In this document: positions 47,801 to 55,859 of the stretch, piece by piece
How positions within the stretch are numbered: position 1 is the stretch's first letter
How the letters are laid out: each line of letters opens with the position of its first letter
DNA from: Chloroflexota bacterium
Lineage (GTDB): Bacteria > Chloroflexota > UBA11872
DNA: 64,000 bases
Direction: 5' to 3'
NCBI GenBank assembly: GCA_022821645.1
Contig: JAJEDE010000019.1
Location: forward strand, 41,862-105,861
Program-made: the position numbers and the translations under genes
The notes under the pieces: generated by a model
Seen by the model: only the letters and a program-made list of their open reading frames with translations
What the model was told of the DNA's origin: nothing
Database searches by the model: none

Positions 47801-48174
47801 TTCCGGCAGCCTTGGGCGGGCTGAACGAGTTGACGTATCTGGACCTCAATAACAACCAGCTGACGGGCCGGATCCCGCCGCAGTTGCGATCGCTCGGCAA
47901 CCTGGAAACGCTGAATCTCAGCCGCAACGAGTTGAGCGGCGGAATCCCGGCGGCGATGGGCGAACTCGCCAGCCTTGAATGGCTATCCTTCGAAGCCAAC
48001 CAGCTGTCGGGCCGAATCCCCGTCGAGTTGGGACGACTCACCAACCTCAAGTGGCTCTCCCTCGCGAACAACCAACTCACGGGACCTGTTCCTCAGGAGT
48101 TGGAGCAGCTCCCCAATCTGGAGACGCTCGACCTCAGCGGAAACGACCTGACGGAGCCCGTGCCGAGCCGCTAA
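44854..48174 (+). CDS. Giant secreted leucine-rich-repeat protein
   Basis: The 1106-residue product has a signal peptide (VLLALAATLTLAAGYVG), a polar lead and an N-cap region (DCAALLAARDALAGEAELNW, then DWRGIAVLL). It then has about 40 LRRs of 24 residues in the plant-type pattern LxxLxLxxNxLTGxIPxELG. There is no C-terminal membrane anchor, sorting signal or enzymatic domain, so it is either released or surface-held by other means. It is probably an extracellular binding protein. Three consecutive 216-bp units at 47149-47796 are almost identical, a sign of recent expansion. It is the first gene of the island, downstream of the ThDP gene. A smaller LRR protein with the same N-cap type lies at 50400. 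Confidence 0.9.
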   Translation: MKVLLALAATLTLAAGYVGPDAATSNRPLHQRKVALGAVQATPPSDSMRVARQSHSSLQASASESATACANGIAVPEPQANQGLVQDCAALLAARDALAGEAELNWSVDRDIHDWRGIAVLLVDPEPRVVALELPLSGLTGSIPPEVGGLSMLREVNLRGNKLTGAIPPELGALTMLQALDLEANQLSGAIPSEVGDLEYLEELLLRENQLTGVIPPTLGALPFLREIELSQNQLTGAIPGELGSLTSLRVLSLGGNQLTGAIPTELGNLARLEALDLARNELSGEIPPWVGNLSDLRVLTLGGNQLTGGIPASLSRLTRLHALDLALNRLSGEIPPWVGTLLDLRVLSLSGNQLAGEVPAELGALAELEYLLLAVNRLTGSIPQSLGGLTELKHLHLAENQLTGSIPTELVALTRLRSLHLWDNELTGRLPSELGELTGLEELNASGNQLSGTIPPSIAALSSLRRLDLGDNRLAGAIPATLGALTSLERLSVARNELSGVVPSTLGSLTSLTHLDLSLNQLRGSIPRELSALTHLRSLSIAENRLTGGLPPELGALTELESLDLRANQLTGQIPPELSSLTALEWMLLGDNQLTGLIPPELGALTRLVVLDLSANQLTGQIPAELGELQGLQLLLLLQNRLQGGIPLELAALASLEGLDLSVNQLIGEVPTELGELAGLNFLNLGHNELTGDVPAVLGNLTALTHLDLSANQLTGGVPPELGRLSNLAWLFLYQNELAGELPRDLRGLTSLQALDVEGNQLTGEIPAELGELAGLTRLYLAENELTGEIPAELGALVNLEALDLRGNRLSGKIPAALSELTRLTFLDLSENELTGETPAELRELAGLTRLYLAENELTGEIPAELGALVNLEALDLRGNRLSGEVPARLGELTALIYLDLSANELTGEIPAALGELAGLTHLYLAENELTGAIPAELSALANLGALNLSHNRLDGEIPAWLGELVKLHWMALADNRFTGGLPAALGGLNELTYLDLNNNQLTGRIPPQLRSLGNLETLNLSRNELSGGIPAAMGELASLEWLSFEANQLSGRIPVELGRLTNLKWLSLANNQLTGPVPQELEQLPNLETLDLSGNDLTEPVPSR
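47149..47796 (+). repeat. Three tandem 216-bp units inside the LRR gene
   Basis: Sequence around AGCTAGCCGGGTTAACGCGT recurs at spacings of exactly 216 bp (47171, 47387, 47603). Each unit encodes three 24-residue LRRs (72 residues). Units 1 and 2 are nearly identical at the DNA level and unit 3 is slightly diverged. The multiple-of-24 period points to unequal recombination preserving the repeat register. Confidence 0.9.
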
Positions 48175-48232
48175 GCCGTCCGTCCGCCAGCGGCGAGCCT
48201 CGCCAGCGTCGCTCCGCCCGTCGGTGGAGCTG

Positions 48233-48400
48233 TCAGGGAGTCAGCACAACCTTCCCAATCGGCCGCCGCGCCTCAATCGCCGCATGCGCCGCCGCCGCTT
48301 CCCCAAACGGATACGGCCCTCCCACCAGCCTCCCCGCCTCTCCCAGGTCAATGAACTCACGCATGATCTCCGACGCATGCGCCTCCCCGTTACTCCTACC
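48233..48400 (-). pseudogene. 3' fragment of a quinone-reductase-type gene
   Basis: Read on the minus strand this encodes EIMREFIDLGEAGRL, PYPFGEAAAAHAAIEARRPI and GKVVLTP with a stop. It matches the last 55 or so codons of the intact gene at 52660-53688, with about 80 percent identity by eye and a three-codon deletion. The fragment ends abruptly at CCGCCCCA, where it is joined to the ThDP-gene fragment on the other strand. It has no start and no 5' part. Confidence 0.85.
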
Positions 48401-48709
48401 GCCCCAGTCAATACCTCGACATGGACCTCAACCAACCCTTCGACCTCGCCGCCATCGTCCAATCCATCGGCGTCCCCTCCGAACGCATCGAAACCCCAAC
48501 CCGCATCCCCCCGCCCAAACCCAAGCCCTCCACCACCCCGGCCCCACCCTCCCAGACATCATCATCGACGGCACCGTCTGACGACGAGGCCATGCCTGTC
48601 GCTTCACCTGTCCTGACGTGAAGTATCGTTCACTATGGTCAGCATCTATAGCCCGCCGCTTACACTCGGCGCCTCAAGTCAGCGAGAGCACCTGTAGGGC
48701 TGAGCATGG
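48399..48709 (+). repeat. 311-bp repeat, copy 2, ends at the protease gene start
   Basis: This is the second copy of 44340-44650. It begins at the junction with the quinone-reductase fragment and runs to TGAGCATG, where the ATG of the protease gene (48706) lies. The non-coding half therefore doubles as the region immediately upstream of the protease gene. The 531-bp gap 48175-48705 is almost entirely made of this repeat and the quinone-reductase fragment. Confidence 0.9.
48401..48581 (+). pseudogene. 3' fragment of the ThDP decarboxylase gene
   Basis: This encodes QYLDMDLNQPFDLAAIVQSI, GVPSERIETPTRIPP and then loses frame: one base is missing in the C-run relative to 44440-44460. The original stop region DIIIDGTV is therefore out of frame. 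It is the coding part of the second copy of the 311-bp repeat and cannot be functional. Confidence 0.85.
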
Positions 48710-50400
48710 GGCGGACTGTTCGGCGTGGCGTACTGGCGGCGGTAATCGCGTTCGGAGCCTTCGCTGCTCTGGTGTCTGTATCTCTGGCGCAGTGGCCGAC
48801 TGCTTGCGTGGACTTGAACGACGTAGTTGAGCTTCAGCTTGGAAACAATCAGAACGCTGGCATCTACCAGCGCGTATATCTAGGCGCTGACGCCGAACGC
48901 GCTTGCCAGGTCGATCATCGAGACGACGTCCGAGCAACCTTCGCGTGGGCCTTCGACGGCACAGCTCCCGCTACTGACTTGCAATCCACGGTCTGGCCGA
49001 CCAGTTGCGTCGGTCTCAACGACTTCGTCGAAGCGCATCTTGGCAATACTGGAAACGTTGGCATTTATCAGCGTGCGTTCGGCGATGGCCCCGCTGCAGA
49101 GTCCGCCTGCCGTTCCGACCATCATGCCGACGTCCGGTCTGTGTTTGCCTGGGCATACGGTCCACCCGCCGCCCAACCCCCGCGGCTTACGTTGCCCGGT
49201 CGCTCGCCCATGGCCCTCGAAGACATGGCCGACATCATGTTGGCATCTCCATGGGCAGATGCAATGGTCTACTTGGAAGTTCCAGAGGGCGGTGATTGGA
49301 TCGGTTGCGGTAGCGGTTTCATTGTCACATCAAGCGGCTATGTAGTGACAAATCACCATATCATTAGTGAGGGTCCGGGTTGGGCTGACGTGCGAAATAC
49401 CAGTGGATTTCTCGGTCGAGCATCTGTCGTTGCTTCAGATCCTGAGATGGACATTGCGCTGCTTAAGTTACCGGACGAAGGTGATCCGTATTGGTTCTTA
49501 GGCTTCGGTTCTTCGGCTGCGCTGCAGAGTGGTGACGGGGTGATAATTCTAGGTTACCCTGGCTGTGGCTCATCGGGTACCCGACTCACGGCGGCTTGGG
49601 GCGGAGTGACAGTGGTAAGCGTCTGGGACACGAGCCGCGACACCGGCTGCGGCAGGCAATCGTTCCGGACAAATGCACCGGTGGAGAAGGGTAGTAGCGG
49701 CTCACCAGTCTTGAATCAGCGAGGTCGCGTTGTCGGCGTACACTGGGGATCAGGCGATGACTATGGCCCCCATGTACTGGGTGACCACGCGCGTCAAGTT
49801 ATTGCATCTTGGATTGCGGGAGCGCTGCCATCGATGCCAGGTCCTCCAAGATCGACGCAGACGCCCCCACAGGCCTCTTCACCAGTACCTGTTCCGCAAC
49901 CCACGCCTGCTCCCTACAATCCCTCGGCCAGCCAATCCGTCGTCAGTGCGTTGGGTCGTGCTAGCGACGCTATTCAGAATCACTTTGAGGCCACCGAAGA
50001 CTTCAACTATGAGCTTGACCGGGCGGTCAGTGCGTTGGATTGGGGCAATGAATTCACCGCTGCGTCCGCGCTTCGCTCGGCGGCGGGCTATCTTGAGACG
50101 GCGGCGCGTGAGTCGAGTACCGCTGCTAGTGAACTTGATACCGTCGTCTTTCTTCTTCGCGCTCACTCACTCCCGAATCACGATTGGGCCTTTTACCTCG
50201 AATCTGCCTCAAGCGACCTGCGCAGGGCCGCCAGGCACCTGCGCGACGCTGCTTTCAGCTACAGGCAGGCATCATGGAATCTGGCAAATTCTCAGGCCAT
50301 CAATGACATTAATGACGCAAACTGGGCGCTGGAGTCATACGAAAGCAATATATCCTCAGCCACTTCAAACCTAGAACTCTGGTCCATTTGGACATCCTAA
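48706..50400 (+). CDS. Secreted trypsin-like serine protease with two two-Cys modules
   Basis: The 564-residue product has a signal peptide ending SVSLAQ. Two modules of about 55 residues follow (WPTACVDLNDVVELQLGN, and WPTSCVGLNDFVEAHLGN), the same type as in the protein at 4894-7098. A trypsin/S1-like domain follows at about residues 175-365: catalytic His in VVTNHHII, Asp in MDIALLKLP and Ser in GSSGSPVL. All three are intact. Then come a Pro/Thr linker and a helical C-terminal domain of about 150 residues without recognised motifs (RASDAIQNHFEATEDFNYEL). Its stop overlaps the next start as TAATG, so the downstream LRR protein is translationally coupled and probably a functional partner. 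Natural substrate unknown. Confidence 0.85.
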   Translation: MGRTVRRGVLAAVIAFGAFAALVSVSLAQWPTACVDLNDVVELQLGNNQNAGIYQRVYLGADAERACQVDHRDDVRATFAWAFDGTAPATDLQSTVWPTSCVGLNDFVEAHLGNTGNVGIYQRAFGDGPAAESACRSDHHADVRSVFAWAYGPPAAQPPRLTLPGRSPMALEDMADIMLASPWADAMVYLEVPEGGDWIGCGSGFIVTSSGYVVTNHHIISEGPGWADVRNTSGFLGRASVVASDPEMDIALLKLPDEGDPYWFLGFGSSAALQSGDGVIILGYPGCGSSGTRLTAAWGGVTVVSVWDTSRDTGCGRQSFRTNAPVEKGSSGSPVLNQRGRVVGVHWGSGDDYGPHVLGDHARQVIASWIAGALPSMPGPPRSTQTPPQASSPVPVPQPTPAPYNPSASQSVVSALGRASDAIQNHFEATEDFNYELDRAVSALDWGNEFTAASALRSAAGYLETAARESSTAASELDTVVFLLRAHSLPNHDWAFYLESASSDLRRAARHLRDAAFSYRQASWNLANSQAINDINDANWALESYESNISSATSNLELWSIWTS

Positions 50401-51176
50401 TGTCCGATCCTGACTTCGCACACAACCCACCGATGAATCCCGAACTCAAGCGGGATCGTTCCGTGCTTCTCTACATTCGCGACATTCTTACCGGAAGCGC
50501 ACCGCTGAACTGGAGCGAGAGGCTCGCGATGCCCGAATGGCAGGGAATCACACTCAAGGGATCACCACCTCGGGTCACCGAGTTAGACCTCAGATGCAGC
50601 CGCTTGACCGGACGTATTCCATCAGAAATCGGTTCCCTTGCTAGCCTTAGCAATCTGAATCTTGAAGGCAATCGCTTGACCGGAGGCATCCCGCCAGAGT
50701 TGGGCAACCTTCGCAACTTGAGACGACTTAACCTCGGCGGTAACCAGCTGACAGGATCTGTTCCTACGGAGCTAAGCGGGCTTCGTAGACTGATGTTGCT
50801 CAACCTCTCGGGCAACTCGCTAACAGGAAGTCTTCCACCTAGATTAGTAAAACAGCTGAGAGAGAGCGAATATTTCCGAGAACGTGGACGGCAATTGCGA
50901 AGAGAAAGTGCGCTTCTGGAAGCTCTTGCTTCCGGGCGTGCGGACATTGTTTATGATGGCTACGGCAACCTCGTATATGATGAAGATGGTTACATTTTGT
51001 ACGACTATGTTCCTGGCTCTGATGAAGATCATAATGACATAGAGAATCTTGACGACGAAGAGTATTTGATAGAGCAGGAAGACGAGGGGATTAGAGAGCA
51101 GGAAAGAGAGTTGGCAGATTGGTCAGGTTGGCCTTGGACTGACGAAGACAATTACAACAGAGAGGCCCCTGGATAG
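50400..51176 (+). CDS. Small LRR protein with acidic Tyr/Asp-rich tail
   Basis: ATG 50400 overlaps the protease stop (TAATG), so this start is preferred over 50388; the product is 258 residues. An N-cap helix (DRSVLLYIRDILTGSAPLNW, then EWQGITL) matches that of the giant LRR protein but lacks the Cys. About four or five plant-type LRRs follow (LTGRIPSEIGSLASLSNLNL). The last 100 residues are strongly acidic and repetitive (DIVYDGYGNLVYDEDGYILY, DEDHNDIENLDDEEY). No signal peptide is present, so it would be cytoplasmic unless exported otherwise. The 3' half is AT-rich compared with the window, a sign of foreign origin. Confidence 0.8.
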   Translation: MSDPDFAHNPPMNPELKRDRSVLLYIRDILTGSAPLNWSERLAMPEWQGITLKGSPPRVTELDLRCSRLTGRIPSEIGSLASLSNLNLEGNRLTGGIPPELGNLRNLRRLNLGGNQLTGSVPTELSGLRRLMLLNLSGNSLTGSLPPRLVKQLRESEYFRERGRQLRRESALLEALASGRADIVYDGYGNLVYDEDGYILYDYVPGSDEDHNDIENLDDEEYLIEQEDEGIREQERELADWSGWPWTDEDNYNREAPG

Positions 51177-51333
51177 ATTCTCCGAACTCAGAACACATTG
51201 GAGAATGACCAGTGGTTATAGAATCATATGTCGTCTGTCAATTAGTGGTCTGCGGTGACACTTAGAACGTGTATGCCCTGAATGTATTCTGATTGGACCG
51301 AAAGTCGTGTGTGCATACGAATGCACAGAATGG

Positions 51334-52527
51334 CTATGTGCTAAGCCACGATGATTCCGGCATGATGCGCCTCATGAATTCATCGAACATCGGCACGGTG
51401 AAGGCGGTATCGCCGTAGCTCGGACTCCACACCATGCCCTTATTGATGAGTTGGCTCCGAGTGGGGCCTAGAGAGTTTGTGCGCCGCCCTAGAACATTGG
51501 CGACGCTTCCGGAGCGGTGCGGTCCCGGCCCGAGCTCCGCCATCGCGCGCAGATAGCGCTTCTCCAACGGCGTCAATCGATCGAACCTGACCAGGAAGAA
51601 GCTCTGATCTAGACCGGCAACGGCAAGTATCGAGGCGGCTTCGACGTCGGCTGCTGTTATCGGAGAGTCTTCGGCAACGTCCCACGTCTGCTTGCCCCAC
51701 TCTTGGAGAAAGTAGGGATAGCACTGCGTCTTGTCGATGATGAGGTCGAGGGCCTCCGGCTCGATTCGCACGCCTTCCGCCATCACCGGCTTGGCTATGG
51801 CCAGCTTGGCGTCGTCGGGCGACAGAGCGCCGATCTCCGGGAACTCGAACAGCCGTTCGGCGTATGACTTGGCCCGTCCCATCCATCCCCGCACCTGGGG
51901 CAATCCAGCCCCGATCATGGTCACCGGAAGCTGGCGCTGCGCCGCTCGATGCAGCGCCGTGATCAGTGCGGCCAGTTGCTCTTCTTCCACGTACTGGAGT
52001 TCGTCGATGATCAGTACTACGCAGCTCTCGTCTGCTCTCGCCGCCTCGCCGACGGTCTGCAGAAGGTCCTGAAGGTCGGTTTCCAGGTCCCCGTTGTCGG
52101 CCAGCCCGGGCTCTGGTTCCAGGTCCAGACCGACCTCGATGTCCTGATACTTCAGCTTGAGTGCCGTGGCGAACCCGGCAAGCGCCCGCAACCCGCGCTG
52201 CGCAAGGTTCCGAGCGGCCGCCTGGCGGGAGAGCCGTAGAAGGGCCTGTCGCAACTGTGGTGCCAGGATGGACGGAAGCGACCGTGTCTCAGGCGCTTCC
52301 ACCGACAGCGCGTACATGCCTTGGGCCTCGGCGTCTTCCCTGATTCGGTCCAGCAGCACGGTCTTGCCAACGCCCCGCAGGCCAACCATCAGCGTGCTCT
52401 GGCTCGGACGTCCTATCCGAATCCGGGCCAACGCAATCCGCGCGGCCTCGCGGACTTCGTTCCGCCCCGCCAACTCCGGCGGCCGCGTGCCCGCTCCCGG
52501 CGCAAATGGGTTCTGAATCGGGTCCAT
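51334..52527 (-). CDS. AAA ATPase, ORC/Cdc6- or STAND-like, with C-terminal winged-helix
   Basis: The 397-residue product opens MDPIQNPFAPGAGTRPPELAGR, then Walker A GLRGVGKT (about residue 50), Walker B VVLIIDELQYV (about 175), a sensor-1-like MIGAGLP and an arginine-rich region. The C-terminal 90 residues (LTPLEKRYLRAMAELGPGPH, RRTNSLGPTRSQLINKGMVW) look like a winged helix. Such single-gene ATPases are widespread in mobile or accessory contexts and their role is unclear; DNA or signalling-complex binding is possible. It is convergent with the small LRR gene. A TTTATGG palindrome overlaps its promoter. Confidence 0.8.
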   Translation of the reverse strand: MDPIQNPFAPGAGTRPPELAGRNEVREAARIALARIRIGRPSQSTLMVGLRGVGKTVLLDRIREDAEAQGMYALSVEAPETRSLPSILAPQLRQALLRLSRQAAARNLAQRGLRALAGFATALKLKYQDIEVGLDLEPEPGLADNGDLETDLQDLLQTVGEAARADESCVVLIIDELQYVEEEQLAALITALHRAAQRQLPVTMIGAGLPQVRGWMGRAKSYAERLFEFPEIGALSPDDAKLAIAKPVMAEGVRIEPEALDLIIDKTQCYPYFLQEWGKQTWDVAEDSPITAADVEAASILAVAGLDQSFFLVRFDRLTPLEKRYLRAMAELGPGPHRSGSVANVLGRRTNSLGPTRSQLINKGMVWSPSYGDTAFTVPMFDEFMRRIMPESSWLST

Positions 52528-52554
52528 GCAGGAGTCTATAGCAAAGTTAGCCGT

Positions 52555-52573
52555 TTTATGGAAAAACCATAAA
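52555..52573 (-). promoter_or_regulatory. Palindrome at the AAA ATPase promoter
   Basis: TTTATGG-N5-CCATAAA is a perfect 7-bp inverted repeat with an A5 spacer, 28 nt upstream of the ATPase start. On the minus strand a TATAGA hexamer at about 52535-52540 is a possible -10, which would put the palindrome over the -35. The surrounding 60 bp is AT-rich in an otherwise GC-rich window. It is a plausible operator, perhaps autoregulatory. Confidence 0.5.
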
Positions 52574-52659
52574 CTGCCTAAACTCGCTATAAACCAGCCG
52601 TTCCCGTCAGATCCTGACCAGGTAGGGCTGCCGCGAAGGCCGCATGCGCCGCCCGCAAA

Positions 52660-53688
52660 TCAGGGAGTCAGCACAACCTTCCCAATCGGCCGCCGCGCCT
52701 CAATCGCCCCATGCGCCTCCGCCGCCTCCCCAAACGGATACCTCCCACCCACCACCGGCCGCAGTCGTCCCGCCTCGGCCAGATCGATTAGTTCCCGCAT
52801 GATCTCCGGCGCATGCGCATCCGCGTTGCTCCGCCCGCCCCACCCGATCAGCCGCAGGTTCTTCACCCAGAACGACCAGAACTCCACCGTGCCCGTCCCC
52901 GTAAACGAGTTCGACCCCAGGCTCACCAACCGCCCGCCCTCCGCCATCGCCCGCGGGCTCTGCTCAAACACATCGCCGCCGACCGGATCCCAGACCACGT
53001 TCACGCCTTCGCCGTCGGTCAGTCGCAGCGTCTCCTCGATCACGTCGGCCTCAAGTGAGTTGATCGTGTGATCGGCGCCGAGTGACCGCACCACGTCCAG
53101 CTTCTCGTCGCTGCTCGCCACCCCGATAACCGTCGCCCCAAAGTGCTTCGCCAGTTGCACCGCCAGCACCCCGGTCCCGCCCGCCGCCGAGTGAATTAGC
53201 ACGGACTCGCCGGCAGTCAATCCGGCCGCCACCCGCAGCGTGTGGAATGCCACCGGCGCATAGTCAAACGCCGCCGCCTCCACCGGGCCAAAGTTCGAGG
53301 GAATCGCCGTAGGTCCAGGCGCGTCCCGGGTCCCCAGCGAAAGACCGCTGGCCGAAACCACCCCGTACTCCACGTACGAACCAGGCCGCAACCCTCCCGT
53401 CAGGTGCCGCTCGCCCACCGACACGTTGCTCACGCCCGCGCCGATCTCCACGACCTCCACGCAGGCGGTGCCACCCGGAATCCGCGGCAGCGGCGCCAGC
53501 CCATACGCCGGCTCCTTCGGCGATCCGATCCGCCCGGAACCCCCATGCCGGATGTGCAATTGAATGAAATCCACCGCCACCGCCAGCACCCGCACCAGCA
53601 CCTCGCCCTCGCCAGGTTCCGGCATTGGCACGTCCGCCAGGTGCAAGACCTCCGGACCCCCAACCTCGTCATACACGACGGCTTTCAT
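52660..53688 (-). CDS. Zinc-independent quinone reductase-type MDR oxidoreductase
   Basis: The 342-residue medium-chain dehydrogenase/reductase starts MKAVVYDEVGGPEVLHLADV and has the NADPH-binding AAGGTGVLAVQLAKHFGATV (about residue 165). The Cys/His catalytic zinc ligands of alcohol dehydrogenases are not in place, which fits the quinone oxidoreductase (QOR) group. A small insertion (SGRIGSPKEPAYGLAPLPRI) lies in the catalytic domain. It is the last gene of a probable three-gene minus-strand operon, 12 nt downstream of the 111-residue protein gene. A fragment of a close paralogue lies at 48.2-48.4 kb. Confidence 0.85.
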   Translation of the reverse strand: MKAVVYDEVGGPEVLHLADVPMPEPGEGEVLVRVLAVAVDFIQLHIRHGGSGRIGSPKEPAYGLAPLPRIPGGTACVEVVEIGAGVSNVSVGERHLTGGLRPGSYVEYGVVSASGLSLGTRDAPGPTAIPSNFGPVEAAAFDYAPVAFHTLRVAAGLTAGESVLIHSAAGGTGVLAVQLAKHFGATVIGVASSDEKLDVVRSLGADHTINSLEADVIEETLRLTDGEGVNVVWDPVGGDVFEQSPRAMAEGGRLVSLGSNSFTGTGTVEFWSFWVKNLRLIGWGGRSNADAHAPEIMRELIDLAEAGRLRPVVGGRYPFGEAAEAHGAIEARRPIGKVVLTP

Positions 53689-53700
53689 GGGACGCTCCCG

Positions 53701-54036
53701 CTATTCCTTCAACACCAGGTAAATCATCAACCTCACCCTGGCGCCCTCTCCATCCAGCCCGCAATCCAACCGCAACCACCCGCCAAAGTCCCGCACCGCC
53801 AGCGAATACATCCCCGGTTCCGACATCGGCTCGAACGCTGTCCCCTCGTCACACCAGAACAACCCATCCGGCGAAACCTGAACCCTGGCGCTCAGCCCGG
53901 CCCCATCGCCCTCCAGCTCCGCCACGTGAATGAACCACCGCGCCTCGCTGGCCCACGCGCACTCGTACGGCTCCGTCGCAAAGTCCTCCCGAAACGTCGC
54001 GTTCTTCTCGATAACCGCCGTAAATGAATGCCGCAT
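53701..54036 (-). CDS. Small beta-rich protein of unknown function
   Basis: The 111-residue product (MRHSFTAVIEKNATFREDFA, then EARWFIHVAELEGDGAGLSA, VQVSPDGLFWCDEG and VRDFGGWLRLDCGLDG) alternates hydrophobic and polar residues as in a beta sandwich. It has no signal peptide. Genes overlap or nearly touch on both sides (6 nt from the larger upstream gene, 12 nt from the quinone-reductase gene), so it belongs to that operon. Not recognised. Confidence 0.7.
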   Translation of the reverse strand: MRHSFTAVIEKNATFREDFATEPYECAWASEARWFIHVAELEGDGAGLSARVQVSPDGLFWCDEGTAFEPMSEPGMYSLAVRDFGGWLRLDCGLDGEGARVRLMIYLVLKE

Positions 54037-54042
54037 CCCCGC

Positions 54043-54951
54043 CTACCAGTCCGCCGAGATCACGACGGAGTCCAGGTACAGGAAATTCCGCACGTTGCTC
54101 GTCGTACGCACGTCCATGCACAGGTTCAACAGCCGGCTAATGCCCCAATACCCCTCGTCGAACCGCAGCACCGGGATGTCCCGCAGGTCCATCGTCAGAT
54201 CATTCACCTGCAACTCGGTATTCCGCCGCGTCGACAAGTCGAACAGCCACCGCAGGTAGTGCCAGTTCACCTTTGTTGGCACCTCGTTGAAGCACAGCTG
54301 CTGGTCGCCCCCGGGTACCGGCGCCCACATGTCCGGCTTCGCCACGTGCACGTCGTTCTGATTCGAGTCGAACCCCTCCCGCAGCATCCGCGTCGTCGGG
54401 TGCAGGCCCGTCTTATACAGCCACCGCTGCGTGAACTCGCCCTCTTCGTTCGTGTTCTCGTACCGCAGCGCCGCGTGGTAGCGGTCCCGCGGCTCGGTCC
54501 CTTCGCAGATGTCGTTCCACAGCGTGAACGACCCGAAGTGCGCCTCGGACGGGTGATAGTTGCCGTCCCACGCCCGCGCCCCCGCATCGTCGCCGGCAAA
54601 CGTCTGCTCCGCCTTATACGTGAACCACGCCTCGAACTGCACCAACCCGTCGGCCGCCGAGGTCAGCCGCTTGATCGCCACCGCCTGGTGAAACTTCCGC
54701 GGCCGCGTCGCCAGCTTCATCGAATACGTCCCGTCAACGGCCCCGTGCGTTCCCATGTCGAAAAACGTACAGGTGCTCAACTGCGCCGGCCGCATGTCCC
54801 TGAACACCGGCTGTAGCTCGTTCAGGTCCCCGTTGTGATTCCCAACCAGCTCGCACCAGCCGTGCAACCCGTCGTCAAAGTCGTCAAACGCCAGGATTCG
54901 CGGCAGCGGATTGAAGCGGCTCAGCCGGATGTCGGCATTGGCAAGTGCCAC
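54043..54951 (-). CDS. Lectin-like protein of unknown function
   Basis: The track starts at 55146, but the first 65 residues are Arg/Gly-rich and non-protein-like. GTG 54951 gives a 302-residue product starting VALANADIRLSRFNPLPRIL. The body (AFDDFDDGLHGWCELVGNHN, SMKLATRPRKFHQAVAIKRL, FEAWFTYKAEQTF, WHYLRWLFDLSTRR, SRLLNLCMDVRTTSNVRNFL) reads like a concanavalin/lectin-type beta sandwich as found in polysaccharide-binding proteins. No catalytic motif is identified. It is the first gene of the operon with the 111-residue protein and the quinone reductase. Confidence 0.65.
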   Translation of the reverse strand: MALANADIRLSRFNPLPRILAFDDFDDGLHGWCELVGNHNGDLNELQPVFRDMRPAQLSTCTFFDMGTHGAVDGTYSMKLATRPRKFHQAVAIKRLTSAADGLVQFEAWFTYKAEQTFAGDDAGARAWDGNYHPSEAHFGSFTLWNDICEGTEPRDRYHAALRYENTNEEGEFTQRWLYKTGLHPTTRMLREGFDSNQNDVHVAKPDMWAPVPGGDQQLCFNEVPTKVNWHYLRWLFDLSTRRNTELQVNDLTMDLRDIPVLRFDEGYWGISRLLNLCMDVRTTSNVRNFLYLDSVVISADW

Positions 54952-55157
54952 GCGCAGCCCTCGGTGAGGCGAACCCGCGCAGTATCGCAACTCGCCACGC
55001 CCGCCGCCTCCAGCCCTTCTTTCATTCACGCATCCCACGCCTGCATTAACGCGCGTTGAACGCCGCCCCCGCCCCCGCCCTAGCCCGCCTCGCTCCTCCG
55101 TATAGTTGACAGCCGGAAGCAGCCCGCCCGAGCGTCGGGTGCGCACGGAGAAACACA

Positions 55158-55858
<701 letters not shown>

Positions 55859-55859
<1 letters not shown>

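Noticed and set aside
44340-48709. Insertion sequence or transposon around the LRR gene
   Set aside because: The flanking repeats are host-gene fragments in direct orientation; no transposase, terminal inverted repeat or target-site duplication was seen.
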